A stretch of DNA of 53,879 nucleotides from contig NZ_ML137219.1 of the NCBI RefSeq assembly GCF_004015795.1, forward strand, positions 204,055 to 257,933, given 5' to 3'. The notes beneath the pieces are model-generated. The model was not told where the DNA came from and made no database searches. It saw only the letters and a list, made by a program, of their open reading frames with translations. Below, one piece after another: positions 25,431 through 34,327 of the stretch. Source of the stretch: Falsirhodobacter deserti (lineage in GTDB: Bacteria; Pseudomonadota; Alphaproteobacteria; Rhodobacterales; Rhodobacteraceae). The translations under genes and the position numbers were made by a program. How positions within the stretch are numbered: position 1 is the stretch's first letter; each line of letters opens with the position of its first letter.

Positions 25431-26207
25431 GTGCAGTCAGGCAAAGCGGATAATGTCGCGTCGGTTCTGAAGGTGTTTTCCGTGCTGGAAACACTGGCCG
25501 AGGATCGTCAGGCCAGCCTTGGAACCATCGCGCAAAAGGCGATGACCTCCAAAAGCACGACGCACCGCCTGCTGCAAACCATGGTCGATCTGGGATATGT
25601 CGAACAGGACATGGAAACAGAGCGTTACGGCCTGACGCTGAAGCTGTTTTCCATCGCCGCCCGCGCCATCGATCCGTCGCAGCTTCTGACGCATGCCGAC
25701 CGTGCGATGGCCACCCTGTCGCGCGCCACCGGCGAATCGATCAACCTTGGCGTTATCGACGGGCAGGAGGAGAAGGTCGTTTATGTCCACCACATCGAAT
25801 CTGTCTACGGCCTTTCGATGAAAAGCACGGTGGGCCAGCGCAATCCGCTCAGCTCCACCTCGCTGGGCAAGGCGCTGTTGGCCTGGCGCGAGGCAGAGGA
25901 GATCGAGGCCCGGATCGCCCGCATGCCCTTCGATCCCGCCGGCCCCAATGCCATCCGCGATGCCGCCCGCCTGCGCGACGAACTTGCCCGCACCCGCGAA
26001 CAGGGCTTTGCCGAGGAGATAGAGGAAGCCGAAGCCGGCGTGCGCTGCCTTGCCGCCCCGGTATTCGATCATCTGGGCCGGCCGGTCGCGGCGATTTCGA
26101 TGGCGTTCCCCTTGTTCCGCTTCGACGAGGCGCGCAAGCCCGACTATGTCGCGCGCCTGCAGGCGGCGGCGCGCGAAACCTCGGCCGCGCTTGGCCACCG
26201 GCCCTAG
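25431..26207 (+). CDS. IclR-family transcriptional regulator (KdgR-like)
   Basis: This 258-residue regulator has an N-terminal winged helix (about residues 8-70, with the SKSTTHRLLQTMVDLGYV recognition region). Its C-terminal effector domain contains GKALLAW and the GVRCLAAPVFDHLGRPVAAISM block of IclR proteins. The start is GTG with an AAGGGA site upstream; nearby ATGs are out of frame. Divergence from the GH105-TRAP-kduI operon, with shared repeats between, marks it as that operon's regulator. A KDG-type effector is likely by analogy with KdgR but unproven. Confidence 0.9.
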   Translation: MQSGKADNVASVLKVFSVLETLAEDRQASLGTIAQKAMTSKSTTHRLLQTMVDLGYVEQDMETERYGLTLKLFSIAARAIDPSQLLTHADRAMATLSRATGESINLGVIDGQEEKVVYVHHIESVYGLSMKSTVGQRNPLSSTSLGKALLAWREAEEIEARIARMPFDPAGPNAIRDAARLRDELARTREQGFAEEIEEAEAGVRCLAAPVFDHLGRPVAAISMAFPLFRFDEARKPDYVARLQAAARETSAALGHRP

Positions 26208-27292
26208 GGCACGGGCACGAATTCCACCCATGTTGGGCCCGTGCCAACACGAACGCGGGCGGTTTGCGCCAGATGCCCGGTTTCGGGATCAATCGCATAA
26301 AGCGTCATCCGGTCCGATCGTTCGCCCGCGGCCGCCAAGAAGCGCCCGTCCGGCGACATGCCGATCTTGCGCGGCTGCTTTTCGGTGGCGAAGGTTTCGA
26401 TCAGGCGCATCCCGCCGCCGGTGTCGATCAGGCTTATGCGGCTGGTGGTGCGTTCGGTGACGTAAAGGAACCGGCCATCGGGGGTGATCAGGATATCGGC
26501 CGCCCAGATGCGGGGCACCCCGTCACGCTTCACCAGCGGCGGCAGGCCATTCTGCAGGGCCGTCCCTTCGGGCAGGATCGACACGCGGCCCATCTCGGCC
26601 AGGCCGTTCGCAGTGACGTCGAAGCGCACCACCTCCCCCGAAAATTCGGTCACGACGTAAAGGCGGTCCCCTGCGGGCGAGAATACGAGGTGGCGCGGGC
26701 CGGACCCTGCCCCTGTTTCCGCCTCATCCAGCGGTGTCAGCATCCCGCTGTCTGCGTCGATGGTGAAGCGGATCACCTCGTCCGTGCCAAGCGCGGTGGA
26801 AAAGGCGACACGCCCCGCAGCATCGGTCCGGATCGCATGGGCGTTGCGGCCTGCGGGCTGCACCTGCCGCGGGCCGGCAGTGATCAGCCCGTCCTGCCCC
26901 ACCGGCAGCGTGACCACCGCACCCCCGGCATACGATGCCCCCAGCAGCGTTCGCCCCGCCGGATCAAGGCTGACATAGGCGAAGTTCTCGAACGTGGGGG
27001 CAACCGCCTTCTGCGCCAGCGTGCCGGTCAGCGGATCGATGGCCAGCGTCACGACATGATAGGGCGGCTTGCGAACGGCGGCGTAAAGATGCGCGCGGTC
27101 GGGGCTGACGGCCATCGGCCCCACACCTGCGCCGACGCGAGCCGTGGAAACTGGGGAAAGCACCCCTTCCGTATTCATGCGGAAGACGTCGATCACGCCG
27201 CCCACTGTGGCGGCAACATAAACATAGGTGTCAGCCAAGGCGGCAACCGGCAAAAGCCATGCCAGAACCGCGGCGCGCAGGATGGCGGACAT
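26204..27292 (-). CDS. Periplasmic lactonase-family beta-propeller protein
   Basis: This 362-residue protein has a signal peptide (MSAILRAAVLAWLLPVAALA) followed by seven-bladed propeller repeats. They resemble the 6-phosphogluconolactonase (YbhE-type) family: repeated SPDRAHLYAA, SLDPAGRTLLG, SPAGDRLYVV, TPDGRFLYVT and SPDGRFLAAA motifs. Because it is exported, the cytosolic phosphogluconolactonase role is unlikely; the true substrate is unknown. It is convergent with the IclR gene and overlaps its stop by four bases through a shared CTAG. Confidence 0.85.
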   Translation of the reverse strand: MSAILRAAVLAWLLPVAALADTYVYVAATVGGVIDVFRMNTEGVLSPVSTARVGAGVGPMAVSPDRAHLYAAVRKPPYHVVTLAIDPLTGTLAQKAVAPTFENFAYVSLDPAGRTLLGASYAGGAVVTLPVGQDGLITAGPRQVQPAGRNAHAIRTDAAGRVAFSTALGTDEVIRFTIDADSGMLTPLDEAETGAGSGPRHLVFSPAGDRLYVVTEFSGEVVRFDVTANGLAEMGRVSILPEGTALQNGLPPLVKRDGVPRIWAADILITPDGRFLYVTERTTSRISLIDTGGGMRLIETFATEKQPRKIGMSPDGRFLAAAGERSDRMTLYAIDPETGHLAQTARVRVGTGPTWVEFVPVP

Positions 27293-27304
27293 CTCTGAAT
27301 CCTC

Positions 27305-30300
27305 TCATTTCAGTTCCACGAGCAGGTCTTTTGCGTCGATCTGTGCGCCTTGCGTGACGTGGATGGTTTTCACGGTTGCGTCGCGTTCGGCGTGCAGGGC
27401 GGTTTCCATTTTCATCGCCTCGATCGTCAGAAGCAGATCTCCGGCCTTGACCTTCTGGCCCGGCTGCACGGCGATGGTGGCGACGACGCCGGGCATGGGC
27501 GCGCCGATATGGTCGGGATTGCCGGCCGCGGCACGGGGGCGGGCGGTGCGGGCGGCGGCGGCGCGGTTGGGCACGCGGATCACGCGCGGCTGGCCGTTCA
27601 GCTCGAAGAACACGCGCACATCGCCTTCATCGGTGGTTTCGCCCACGGTTTGCAGGCGGATTTCCAGCGTCTTGCCTTCGTCCAGCGCGGCCTCGATCTC
27701 TTCTCCCGGGGCCATCCCGTAAAGGAAGGTGCGGGTGGGCAGAACGCGCACGGGGCCATATTGGCGGTGGCGGCGCGCATAATCGGCGAACACCTTGGGA
27801 TACATCAGATAGCCCTGCAGATCCTCGTCCGTGGGAACGAAGGGCTCCTCCTCGGTGCCGATCTCGGCGGCAAGCCTGGCGCGCATGGCGTTCATGTCCA
27901 CGGGCGGCAGATGCGCGCCGGGACGGGCGGTGGAGGGCTGCGCCCCCTTCAGCACCTTCTTCATGATCCCTTCGGGCCAGCCCCCGTGCGGCTGGCCAAG
28001 ATTGCCCTTCAGCATGTCCACCACGCTGTCGGGGAAGCTGACCTCCACGGCGGGATCCTCCACCTGCGCGCGGGTCAGCCCCTGGGCCACCATCATCAGC
28101 GCCATGTCCCCCACCACCTTGGAGGACGGCGTGACCTTCACGATATCGCCGAACATGGCGTTCACATCGGCATAGGCCTGCGCCACCTCGTGCCAGCGAT
28201 CCTCCAGCCCTATGCTGCGCGCCTGCGCCTTGAGGTTGGTGAACTGGCCCCCCGGCATCTCGTGCAGCCACACCTCGGAGGCGGGGGCCTGAAGCCCGCT
28301 TTCAAAGGCCGCATATTGCCCGCGCACCTGTTCCCAATAGTTCGAGATCGCACGGATCGCGGCGATATCCAGGCCGGTATCGCGCGGCGTGCCGCGCAGG
28401 GCCTCCACGATCGACCCCAGCGGCGGCTGGGACGTCCCGCCCGAGAAGGCGTCCATCGCGGCATCGACCGCATCCACCCCCGCCTCGGCCGCGGCAAGGA
28501 TCGTGGCCCCGCCAAGCCCGCCGGTGTCATGGGTGTGCAAGTGGATCGGCAGGCCCACCTCCTCTTTCAGGGTGCGGATCAGGATGCGGGCGGCGGCCGG
28601 CTTCAGAACGCCCGCCATGTCCTTCACCCCCAGAACATGCGCACCCGCATCGCGCAGATCGCGCGCCAGCGCCACGTAATAGCCCAGGTCATACTTTGCC
28701 CGGTCGGGGTTCTGGATATCGCCGGTATAGCAGAGCGTGCCTTCGCAGATCTTGCCGCTTTGAACCACGGCATCCATCGCCACGCGCATGTTCTCCACCC
28801 AGTTCAGGCTGTCGAACACGCGGAACACATCCACGCCCGAGGCCGCCGCCTGCGCCACGAAGCCCTGCACCACGTTGTCGGGATAATTGGTGTAACCCAC
28901 CCCGTTCGCGCTGCGCAGCAGCATCTGCGTCATCACGTTGGGCAAGCGTTCGCGGATGTCGCGCAGGCGCTGCCAGGGATCTTCCTGCAGGAAGCGATAG
29001 GCGACATCGAACGTCGCCCCGCCCCAGCATTCCACACTGAAGAGCCCGCCCATGTTCGCAGCATAAGCGGGCGCGGCCCGGATCATGTCCACCGACCGCA
29101 TGCGCGTGGCCAGCAGCGACTGGTGCCCGTCGCGCATGGTCGTGTCGGTCACCAGCAGCCGGTCCTGCGCCAGCATCCAGTCGGCCACGGCCTTGGGCCC
29201 CTTCGCCTCCAGCAGGGTGCGGGTGCCGGGCGGGGGCGGCCCCCCGGGCTGCGGCGGGCGCGGCGCCTTCGCCTCGGCCGGTTTGGGGCGGCCGGCGGTT
29301 TCGGGATGCCCGTTCACCGTGATGTCGGCGATATAGGTCAGGATCCTGGTCGCACTGTCCTTGCGCCGGCTGAACCGGAACAACTCAGGCGAGGTGTCGA
29401 TGAACTTCGTTGTGTATTCGTTCGACAGGAAGGTCTGGTGCTTCAGCAGGTTGATGACAAAGTCGATATTGGTGGAAACGCCCCGGATGCGGAATTCGCG
29501 CAAGGCGCGATCCATGCGGGCAATGGCGGCCTCGGGCGTCTGGGCCCATGCCGTCACCTTCACCAGAAGCGAATCGTAAAACCGCGTCACCACCGATCCG
29601 GAATAGGCCGTGCCCCCATCCAGCCGGATGCCCATGCCCGTGGCACTGCGATAGGCGGTGATGCGGCCGTAATCGGGGATGAAGTTGTTCTGCGGATCTT
29701 CCGTGGTCACGCGGCACTGAACGGCATGGCCCGACAGGTGGATGTCGTCCTGCGAGGCGGCGCCCGTCGCCTCGGCCAGCGTCGCGCCTTCCGCGATGCG
29801 GATCTGCGCCTGCACGATGTCGATGCCCGTCACCTCTTCCGTGACGGTGTGTTCAACCTGAACGCGGGGGTTCACCTCGATGAAGAAGAACCGCCCCGTG
29901 TCCATGTCCATCAGGAACTCCACCGTTCCTGCGCATTCATAGCCGACATGGGCGCAGATGCGGCGGCCCAGATCGCACACCTCGGCCCGCTGCGCATCGG
30001 TCAGATAAGGCGCGGGCGCGCGTTCCACGACCTTCTGGTTGCGCCGCTGCACCGTGCAGTCCCGCTCGAACAGGTGATAGATGTTGCCATGGCTGTCGCC
30101 AAGGATCTGCACCTCCACGTGGCGGGCGCGCTGGATCATCTTTTCCAGATACCCCTCGCCATTGCCAAAGGCCGCCTCCGCCTCGCGCCGGCCCTCGCGC
30201 ACCTTTTCCACCAGCTCCGCCTCGGAATGGATGGGCCGCATCCCGCGACCGCCCCCGCCCCAGCTGGCCTTCAGCATCAGCGGATAGCCGATCTGCGCCG

Positions 30301-30751
30301 CCTCGGCCCGGATCGCGTCCCAATCCTCGCCCAGGACCCCCGTGGCCGGAATCACGGGCACCCCCGCCTCGATCGCCACCCGGCGCGCGCTGGCCTTGTC
30401 GCCCAGGGCACGCATGGTGTCCGCCTTCGGCCCGATAAAGGCGATGCCCGCCGCATCGCACGCCTCCACGAAGTCAGGGTTCTCCGACAAAAGGCCATAA
30501 CCGGGATGAATCGCATCCGCCCCGCACATCTTCGCCACGCGGATGATCTCGGGGATCGATAGATACGCGCCAACAGGGCTCAGCCCCTCGCCGATCCGAT
30601 ACGCCTCGTCCGCCTTAAAACGGTGAAGGCCAAGCTTGTCCTCCTCGGCGTAAACAGCAACCGTCCGCTTCCCAAGCTCGTTCGCCGCACGCAAAACACG
30701 GATCGCAATCTCACCACGGTTCGCTACAAGTAGCTTCTTGAACATACGCAT
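27305..30751 (-). CDS. pyc: Pyruvate carboxylase
   Basis: This biotin enzyme carboxylates pyruvate to oxaloacetate. The single 1148-residue chain has the biotin carboxylase domain first (LLVANRGEIAIRV start, ATP-grasp loop GGGGRGMR, EVNPRVQVEHTVTEE). The carboxyltransferase TIM barrel follows (near DTTMRDGHQSLLATRMR), then the C-terminal biotinyl domain with EAMKMET carrying the modified lysine. ATG 30751 is taken as start; ATG 30745 is an alternative. It supplies oxaloacetate when cells grow on lactate, alanine or rhamnose, all of which enter as pyruvate in this neighbourhood. Confidence 0.96.
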   Translation of the reverse strand: MRMFKKLLVANRGEIAIRVLRAANELGKRTVAVYAEEDKLGLHRFKADEAYRIGEGLSPVGAYLSIPEIIRVAKMCGADAIHPGYGLLSENPDFVEACDAAGIAFIGPKADTMRALGDKASARRVAIEAGVPVIPATGVLGEDWDAIRAEAAQIGYPLMLKASWGGGGRGMRPIHSEAELVEKVREGRREAEAAFGNGEGYLEKMIQRARHVEVQILGDSHGNIYHLFERDCTVQRRNQKVVERAPAPYLTDAQRAEVCDLGRRICAHVGYECAGTVEFLMDMDTGRFFFIEVNPRVQVEHTVTEEVTGIDIVQAQIRIAEGATLAEATGAASQDDIHLSGHAVQCRVTTEDPQNNFIPDYGRITAYRSATGMGIRLDGGTAYSGSVVTRFYDSLLVKVTAWAQTPEAAIARMDRALREFRIRGVSTNIDFVINLLKHQTFLSNEYTTKFIDTSPELFRFSRRKDSATRILTYIADITVNGHPETAGRPKPAEAKAPRPPQPGGPPPPGTRTLLEAKGPKAVADWMLAQDRLLVTDTTMRDGHQSLLATRMRSVDMIRAAPAYAANMGGLFSVECWGGATFDVAYRFLQEDPWQRLRDIRERLPNVMTQMLLRSANGVGYTNYPDNVVQGFVAQAAASGVDVFRVFDSLNWVENMRVAMDAVVQSGKICEGTLCYTGDIQNPDRAKYDLGYYVALARDLRDAGAHVLGVKDMAGVLKPAAARILIRTLKEEVGLPIHLHTHDTGGLGGATILAAAEAGVDAVDAAMDAFSGGTSQPPLGSIVEALRGTPRDTGLDIAAIRAISNYWEQVRGQYAAFESGLQAPASEVWLHEMPGGQFTNLKAQARSIGLEDRWHEVAQAYADVNAMFGDIVKVTPSSKVVGDMALMMVAQGLTRAQVEDPAVEVSFPDSVVDMLKGNLGQPHGGWPEGIMKKVLKGAQPSTARPGAHLPPVDMNAMRARLAAEIGTEEEPFVPTDEDLQGYLMYPKVFADYARRHRQYGPVRVLPTRTFLYGMAPGEEIEAALDEGKTLEIRLQTVGETTDEGDVRVFFELNGQPRVIRVPNRAAAARTARPRAAAGNPDHIGAPMPGVVATIAVQPGQKVKAGDLLLTIEAMKMETALHAERDATVKTIHVTQGAQIDAKDLLVELK

Positions 30752-30832
30752 AACAACGACCCCCAATCCCTTGCATGAACGTCGCACCACTGCGGGCCTT
30801 GCGTCCAGAGGAATAAGGGGCCGTCTGCCGTT

Positions 30833-31948
30833 TCAGATCGAAAGCGCCTCCTTTGCGGGCGTGACATCCAGCCCAAGCGCCGCGCCAACGGCCGCATAGG
30901 TCAGCCGCCCCGCATGGGTGTTCAGCCCTGCCAGCAGGTGCGGATCATCCCCGCAGGCCTTGCGCCAGCCCTTGTCGGCGATGGCCAGCATGAAGGGCAG
31001 CGTGGCATTGCCAAGCGCAAGCGTGGAGGTGCGCGCAACCGCCCCCGGCATGTTGGCCACGCAATAATGCATGATGCCGTCCACCTCATAGATCGGGTCC
31101 TGATGCGTGGTCGGCCGCGAGGTTTCGAAGCAGCCGCCCTGATCGATCGCCACATCCACAATGGCCGCGCCGGGCTTCATGCTGCCAAGCTGGCTGCGCG
31201 ACACCAGCTTGGGCGCGGCGGCGCCGGGCACCAGAACCGCGCCGATGACCATGTCGGCAGCGGCCACCAGTTCCGCCGTGTTCGCTTCGGAGGCATAGAT
31301 CGCCTTGAAGTCCCGCGCGAACCCTTCGTCCAGCTGCCGCAGGCGGGGAAGCGAACGGTCCAGAACCGTCACATCCGCGCCCATTCCCGCCGCCACCCGC
31401 GCGGCATGGGTGCCCACGACGCCGCCGCCGATCACCACAACCTTCGCAGGGGCCACGCCGGGCACGCCACCCATCAGCACGCCGCGCCCGCCATTGGCCT
31501 TTTGCAGCGTCCATGCCCCGACCTGCGGGGCAAGGCGGCCCGCAACCTCGGACATGGGGGCCAGAAGCGGCAGCCCGCCCGCGCAGTCCGTCACGGTTTC
31601 ATAGGCGATGGCCGTCACGCCCGAAGCCAGCAGATCGCGCGTCTGGTCGGGATCGGGCGCAAGGTGAAGATAGGTGAACAAGATCTGCCCTTCGCGCAGC
31701 CGCGCGCGTTCGGCCGCCTGCGGCTCTTTCACCTTCACGACCAGTTCGGCCTGCGCGAACACTTCCTCCACGCAAACAAGTTTTGCGCCCGCCGCGGCAT
31801 AGGCATCATCGGCGAAGCCCGCGCCCACCCCTGCGCCGGCCTCCACCAATACCTCGTGTCCGTGGGAAACGGCTTCCTGCACGGCCGCCGGGGTCAGCCC
31901 CACGCGGAATTCCTGCGGCTTGATCTCTTTCGGACATCCGATTTTCAT
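30833..31948 (-). CDS. ald: Alanine dehydrogenase
   Basis: It catalyses NAD-dependent oxidative deamination of L-alanine to pyruvate and ammonia. The 371-residue protein opens with MKIGCPKEIKPQEFRVGLTP and has the NAD-binding motif VVVIGGGVVGTHAARVAAGMGADV. The substrate-site blocks VKVKEPQ and TYLHLAPD are also present. A GAGGAGGAG site precedes the ATG at 31948. It is transcribed toward pyc, whose start lies 81 bases downstream; the two may form a unit, but no clear terminator or promoter was seen between them. It is divergent from the chromate transporter across a 216-base gap. Confidence 0.95.
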   Translation of the reverse strand: MKIGCPKEIKPQEFRVGLTPAAVQEAVSHGHEVLVEAGAGVGAGFADDAYAAAGAKLVCVEEVFAQAELVVKVKEPQAAERARLREGQILFTYLHLAPDPDQTRDLLASGVTAIAYETVTDCAGGLPLLAPMSEVAGRLAPQVGAWTLQKANGGRGVLMGGVPGVAPAKVVVIGGGVVGTHAARVAAGMGADVTVLDRSLPRLRQLDEGFARDFKAIYASEANTAELVAAADMVIGAVLVPGAAAPKLVSRSQLGSMKPGAAIVDVAIDQGGCFETSRPTTHQDPIYEVDGIMHYCVANMPGAVARTSTLALGNATLPFMLAIADKGWRKACGDDPHLLAGLNTHAGRLTYAAVGAALGLDVTPAKEALSI

Positions 31949-32164
31949 ATGAGTCTCCTCCTCATTCCTGGCAGTTTCGGGCAGGTCGTGCAGCGATGCA
32001 TCCTTCTTTAGTGGCCTGCAGGAAGGTTCCGGCGAAGATATCGCGGCGCCGCACCCGTCCGGCGCAAAAGGCTTCGAAGATTGCTTCGATCTTGCCGATT
32101 GTCCGGCGTGGGCGCTTCCGCTTAGGCTGCGCCCGAAATCAGGCGGATGAAGGGCGAGACGAAC

Positions 32165-33331
32165 ATGAAAGGCAGCGTGGCAGAGGTGTTCGGCGCATTC
32201 CTCAGGCTCGGCCTCACCTCGTTCGGGGGGCCTGTCGCGCATCTTGGCTATTTCCGAGAGGAGCTGGTGATCCGCCGCAAATGGCTGACCGAACCCGCCT
32301 ATGCCGAAATTGTCGCCCTGTGCCAGTTCCTGCCCGGCCCCGCTTCCAGCCAGGTGGGGTTCGCGCTTGGCCTCGTGCGGGCGGGATGGGGCGGCGCGCT
32401 GGCGGCGTTCGTGGCCTTCACCTTGCCTTCGGCCGTGCTGCTGGTGGCGCTGGCCTATGCCTCGTTGCAATCGGCGGGGCCGCTGGCAGGCGGGGCGCTG
32501 CACGGGCTGAAGATCGTGGCGGTGGCCATCGTCGCGCAGGCCGTCTGGGGCATGGCGAAGGCGCTTTGTCCCGACGGGCCGCGGGCGGGCATCGCGGTGG
32601 CGGCGGTGGCGCTGCTGGCCGTGCTGCCGGGGGCGGCCGGAATGATGGGCGCGATCGGGCTGGGGGCGCTGGCGGGGCTGGCCCTGCGGCGCGGGCAGGC
32701 GTCCGGCGCCCCGCCCCTGCCGGTGCCCGTGTCGCGCAAGGCAGGTCTTGCGGCGCTGGTGGTGTTCCTGATCCTTCTGGCCGGCCTGCCGCTTCTGGCG
32801 CCGGCCGGCCAGCCCCTTGCCGTGATCGACGGCTTTTACCGCGCAGGTTCGCTTGTGTTCGGCGGCGGGCACGTGGTGCTGCCGCTGCTTCAGGCCGAAA
32901 CCGCCCCTTGGGTGACCGAAGATGCCTTTCTTGCCGGTTACGGCCTTGCGCAGGCGGTGCCCGGCCCGCTGTTCACCTTCGCCGCTTGGCTGGGCGCCGT
33001 CATGGACCCTGCGCCGAACGGGATCGCGGGGGCGATCATCGCGCTGCTGGCGCTGTTCCTGCCCGGCTTTCTGATCCTGATCGCCGCGCTGCCCTTCTGG
33101 GGCCGGATACGGCAGCGGCGTGCGGCGCAATCGGCCATGCAGGGGGCGAACGCGGCGGTGGTCGGCATTCTTGGCGCGGCGCTTTACGATCCGGTCTTCA
33201 CCAGCGCCATTGTGGGGCGCGCGGATCTTGCCCTGGCGCTTGTTTGTTTCGTGGCGCTGACGGTGTGGAGATTGCCGCCCTGGCTGGTTGTCGGGATCGC
33301 GGCGGCAGGTGGCATCCTGCTGCACGGCTGA
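32165..33331 (+). CDS. chrA: ChrA-family chromate transporter (two-domain)
   Basis: This 388-residue integral membrane protein is built of two homologous CHR halves. Each starts with the family signature: LRLGLTSFGGPVAHLGYFRE with CQFLPGPASSQVGF in the first half, then FGGGHVVLPLL with GLAQAVPGPLFTFAAWLG in the second. Relatives export chromate, giving resistance. ATG 32165 has a GGGCGAG run at plausible distance; ATG 32147, six codons earlier, is equally possible. The 222-base region after it shows no gene and probably holds the promoter of the glucosylglycerol operon. Confidence 0.9.
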   Translation: MKGSVAEVFGAFLRLGLTSFGGPVAHLGYFREELVIRRKWLTEPAYAEIVALCQFLPGPASSQVGFALGLVRAGWGGALAAFVAFTLPSAVLLVALAYASLQSAGPLAGGALHGLKIVAVAIVAQAVWGMAKALCPDGPRAGIAVAAVALLAVLPGAAGMMGAIGLGALAGLALRRGQASGAPPLPVPVSRKAGLAALVVFLILLAGLPLLAPAGQPLAVIDGFYRAGSLVFGGGHVVLPLLQAETAPWVTEDAFLAGYGLAQAVPGPLFTFAAWLGAVMDPAPNGIAGAIIALLALFLPGFLILIAALPFWGRIRQRRAAQSAMQGANAAVVGILGAALYDPVFTSAIVGRADLALALVCFVALTVWRLPPWLVVGIAAAGGILLHG

Positions 33332-33553
33332 TCCGCGCCCGAATGGCGCTGCGTGACAAAAAAGGCACATAATGTTTGATTCCGCCCGGTTTCCCGCTAC
33401 GTTTGGGCCTCATGCCACTGCTGCACGGGCTGCGCTTTCACCGGCAGGCGATCTTCGGATCGTTGCAACGCGCGCCCGACTGCCCTGCAAAAGCGGGGCC
33501 GCAAACACCCGATTGCCGGCCTTCGGGCCGCGCGCAAGAAAGGCTTGTTATTG

Positions 33554-34327
33554 ATGACCGAACGACGTCCCTCCGACTGGAGTTTCGTGCTTGCCACCGA
33601 TCTGGACGGCACATTCCTGGGCGGATCCGATGAAATGCGCCGCACCCTTTACGACTGGATCGAGGAACGGCGAGAGGATGTCGGGCTGATCTTCGTGACA
33701 GGGCGCGACCCCGATTTCATCGCGGATCTTTGCAGCACGGGCCGCGCGCCCTGGCCCGATTTCGTGGTGGGGGATGTGGGCACCACCATCGCCGGCATCA
33801 AGAACGGCACCGTCACCCCCCTCGAGGATCTTGAGGCGCATATCCGCAATGCATGGGGCGATCGTTCCGCCTTTGTGCGCGAAACACTGAAAGGGGCGCC
33901 GGGGCTGGTGGAACAGGACACGCCCTTCCGCCACCGCATCAGCTATCACTGGGATCCCGAAACCTATGACCCGGCCAGCGTGAAACCGCTGGAAGATGCG
34001 GGTTTCGATATCCTCATCTCGCACGGGTGCTTCCTTGACGTGCTGCCGGGGGGCGTCAGCAAGGGCCCGTCGCTGCTGCGCCTGCTGGACCAGCTTGGCA
34101 TCGACCGCGAACGCGTTCTGGTGGCGGGCGATACGCTGAACGATCTGTCGATGTTCCAGACGGGGCTGCACGGTGCGGTGGTTGGCGAAAGCGAACAGGG
34201 GCTGCTGGACGCCACGCGCGATCTGCCCCGCGCGCGCCATTGCACCCTGCCCGGCACCGGCGGCATTGCCGAAACGATCCGCGCCGCCCGCCTGCATCCC
34301 ACCCCGCCAAAAGAGGTCGCACAATGA
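33554..34327 (+). CDS. ggpP: HAD-superfamily phosphatase, likely glucosylglycerol-3-phosphatase
   Basis: This 257-residue HAD-IIB phosphatase has motif I DLDGT (nucleophile D16, acid/base D18) and motif IV GDTLND at 192-197. The lysine of GGVSKGPSL serves as motif III. It overlaps the following synthase by four bases (ATGA), so it should dephosphorylate that enzyme's product. On that basis I call it the glucosylglycerol-phosphate phosphatase. Synechocystis StpA is a different-looking protein, so the assignment rests on fold plus context. ATG 33554 is chosen with AAGAAAGG upstream; an in-frame TTG is at 33545. Confidence 0.8.
   Translation: MTERRPSDWSFVLATDLDGTFLGGSDEMRRTLYDWIEERREDVGLIFVTGRDPDFIADLCSTGRAPWPDFVVGDVGTTIAGIKNGTVTPLEDLEAHIRNAWGDRSAFVRETLKGAPGLVEQDTPFRHRISYHWDPETYDPASVKPLEDAGFDILISHGCFLDVLPGGVSKGPSLLRLLDQLGIDRERVLVAGDTLNDLSMFQTGLHGAVVGESEQGLLDATRDLPRARHCTLPGTGGIAETIRAARLHPTPPKEVAQ

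Noticed and set aside
27350-30562. A 1070-codon open frame on the plus strand
   Set aside because: It lies entirely antisense to pyruvate carboxylase, has His/Arg-rich composition and no recognisable domain.
31996-33372. A 458-codon plus-strand frame overlapping the chromate transporter
   Set aside because: It is the wrong frame of chrA; the product is glycine/arginine-rich without domains, while the chrA frame has clear CHR motifs.
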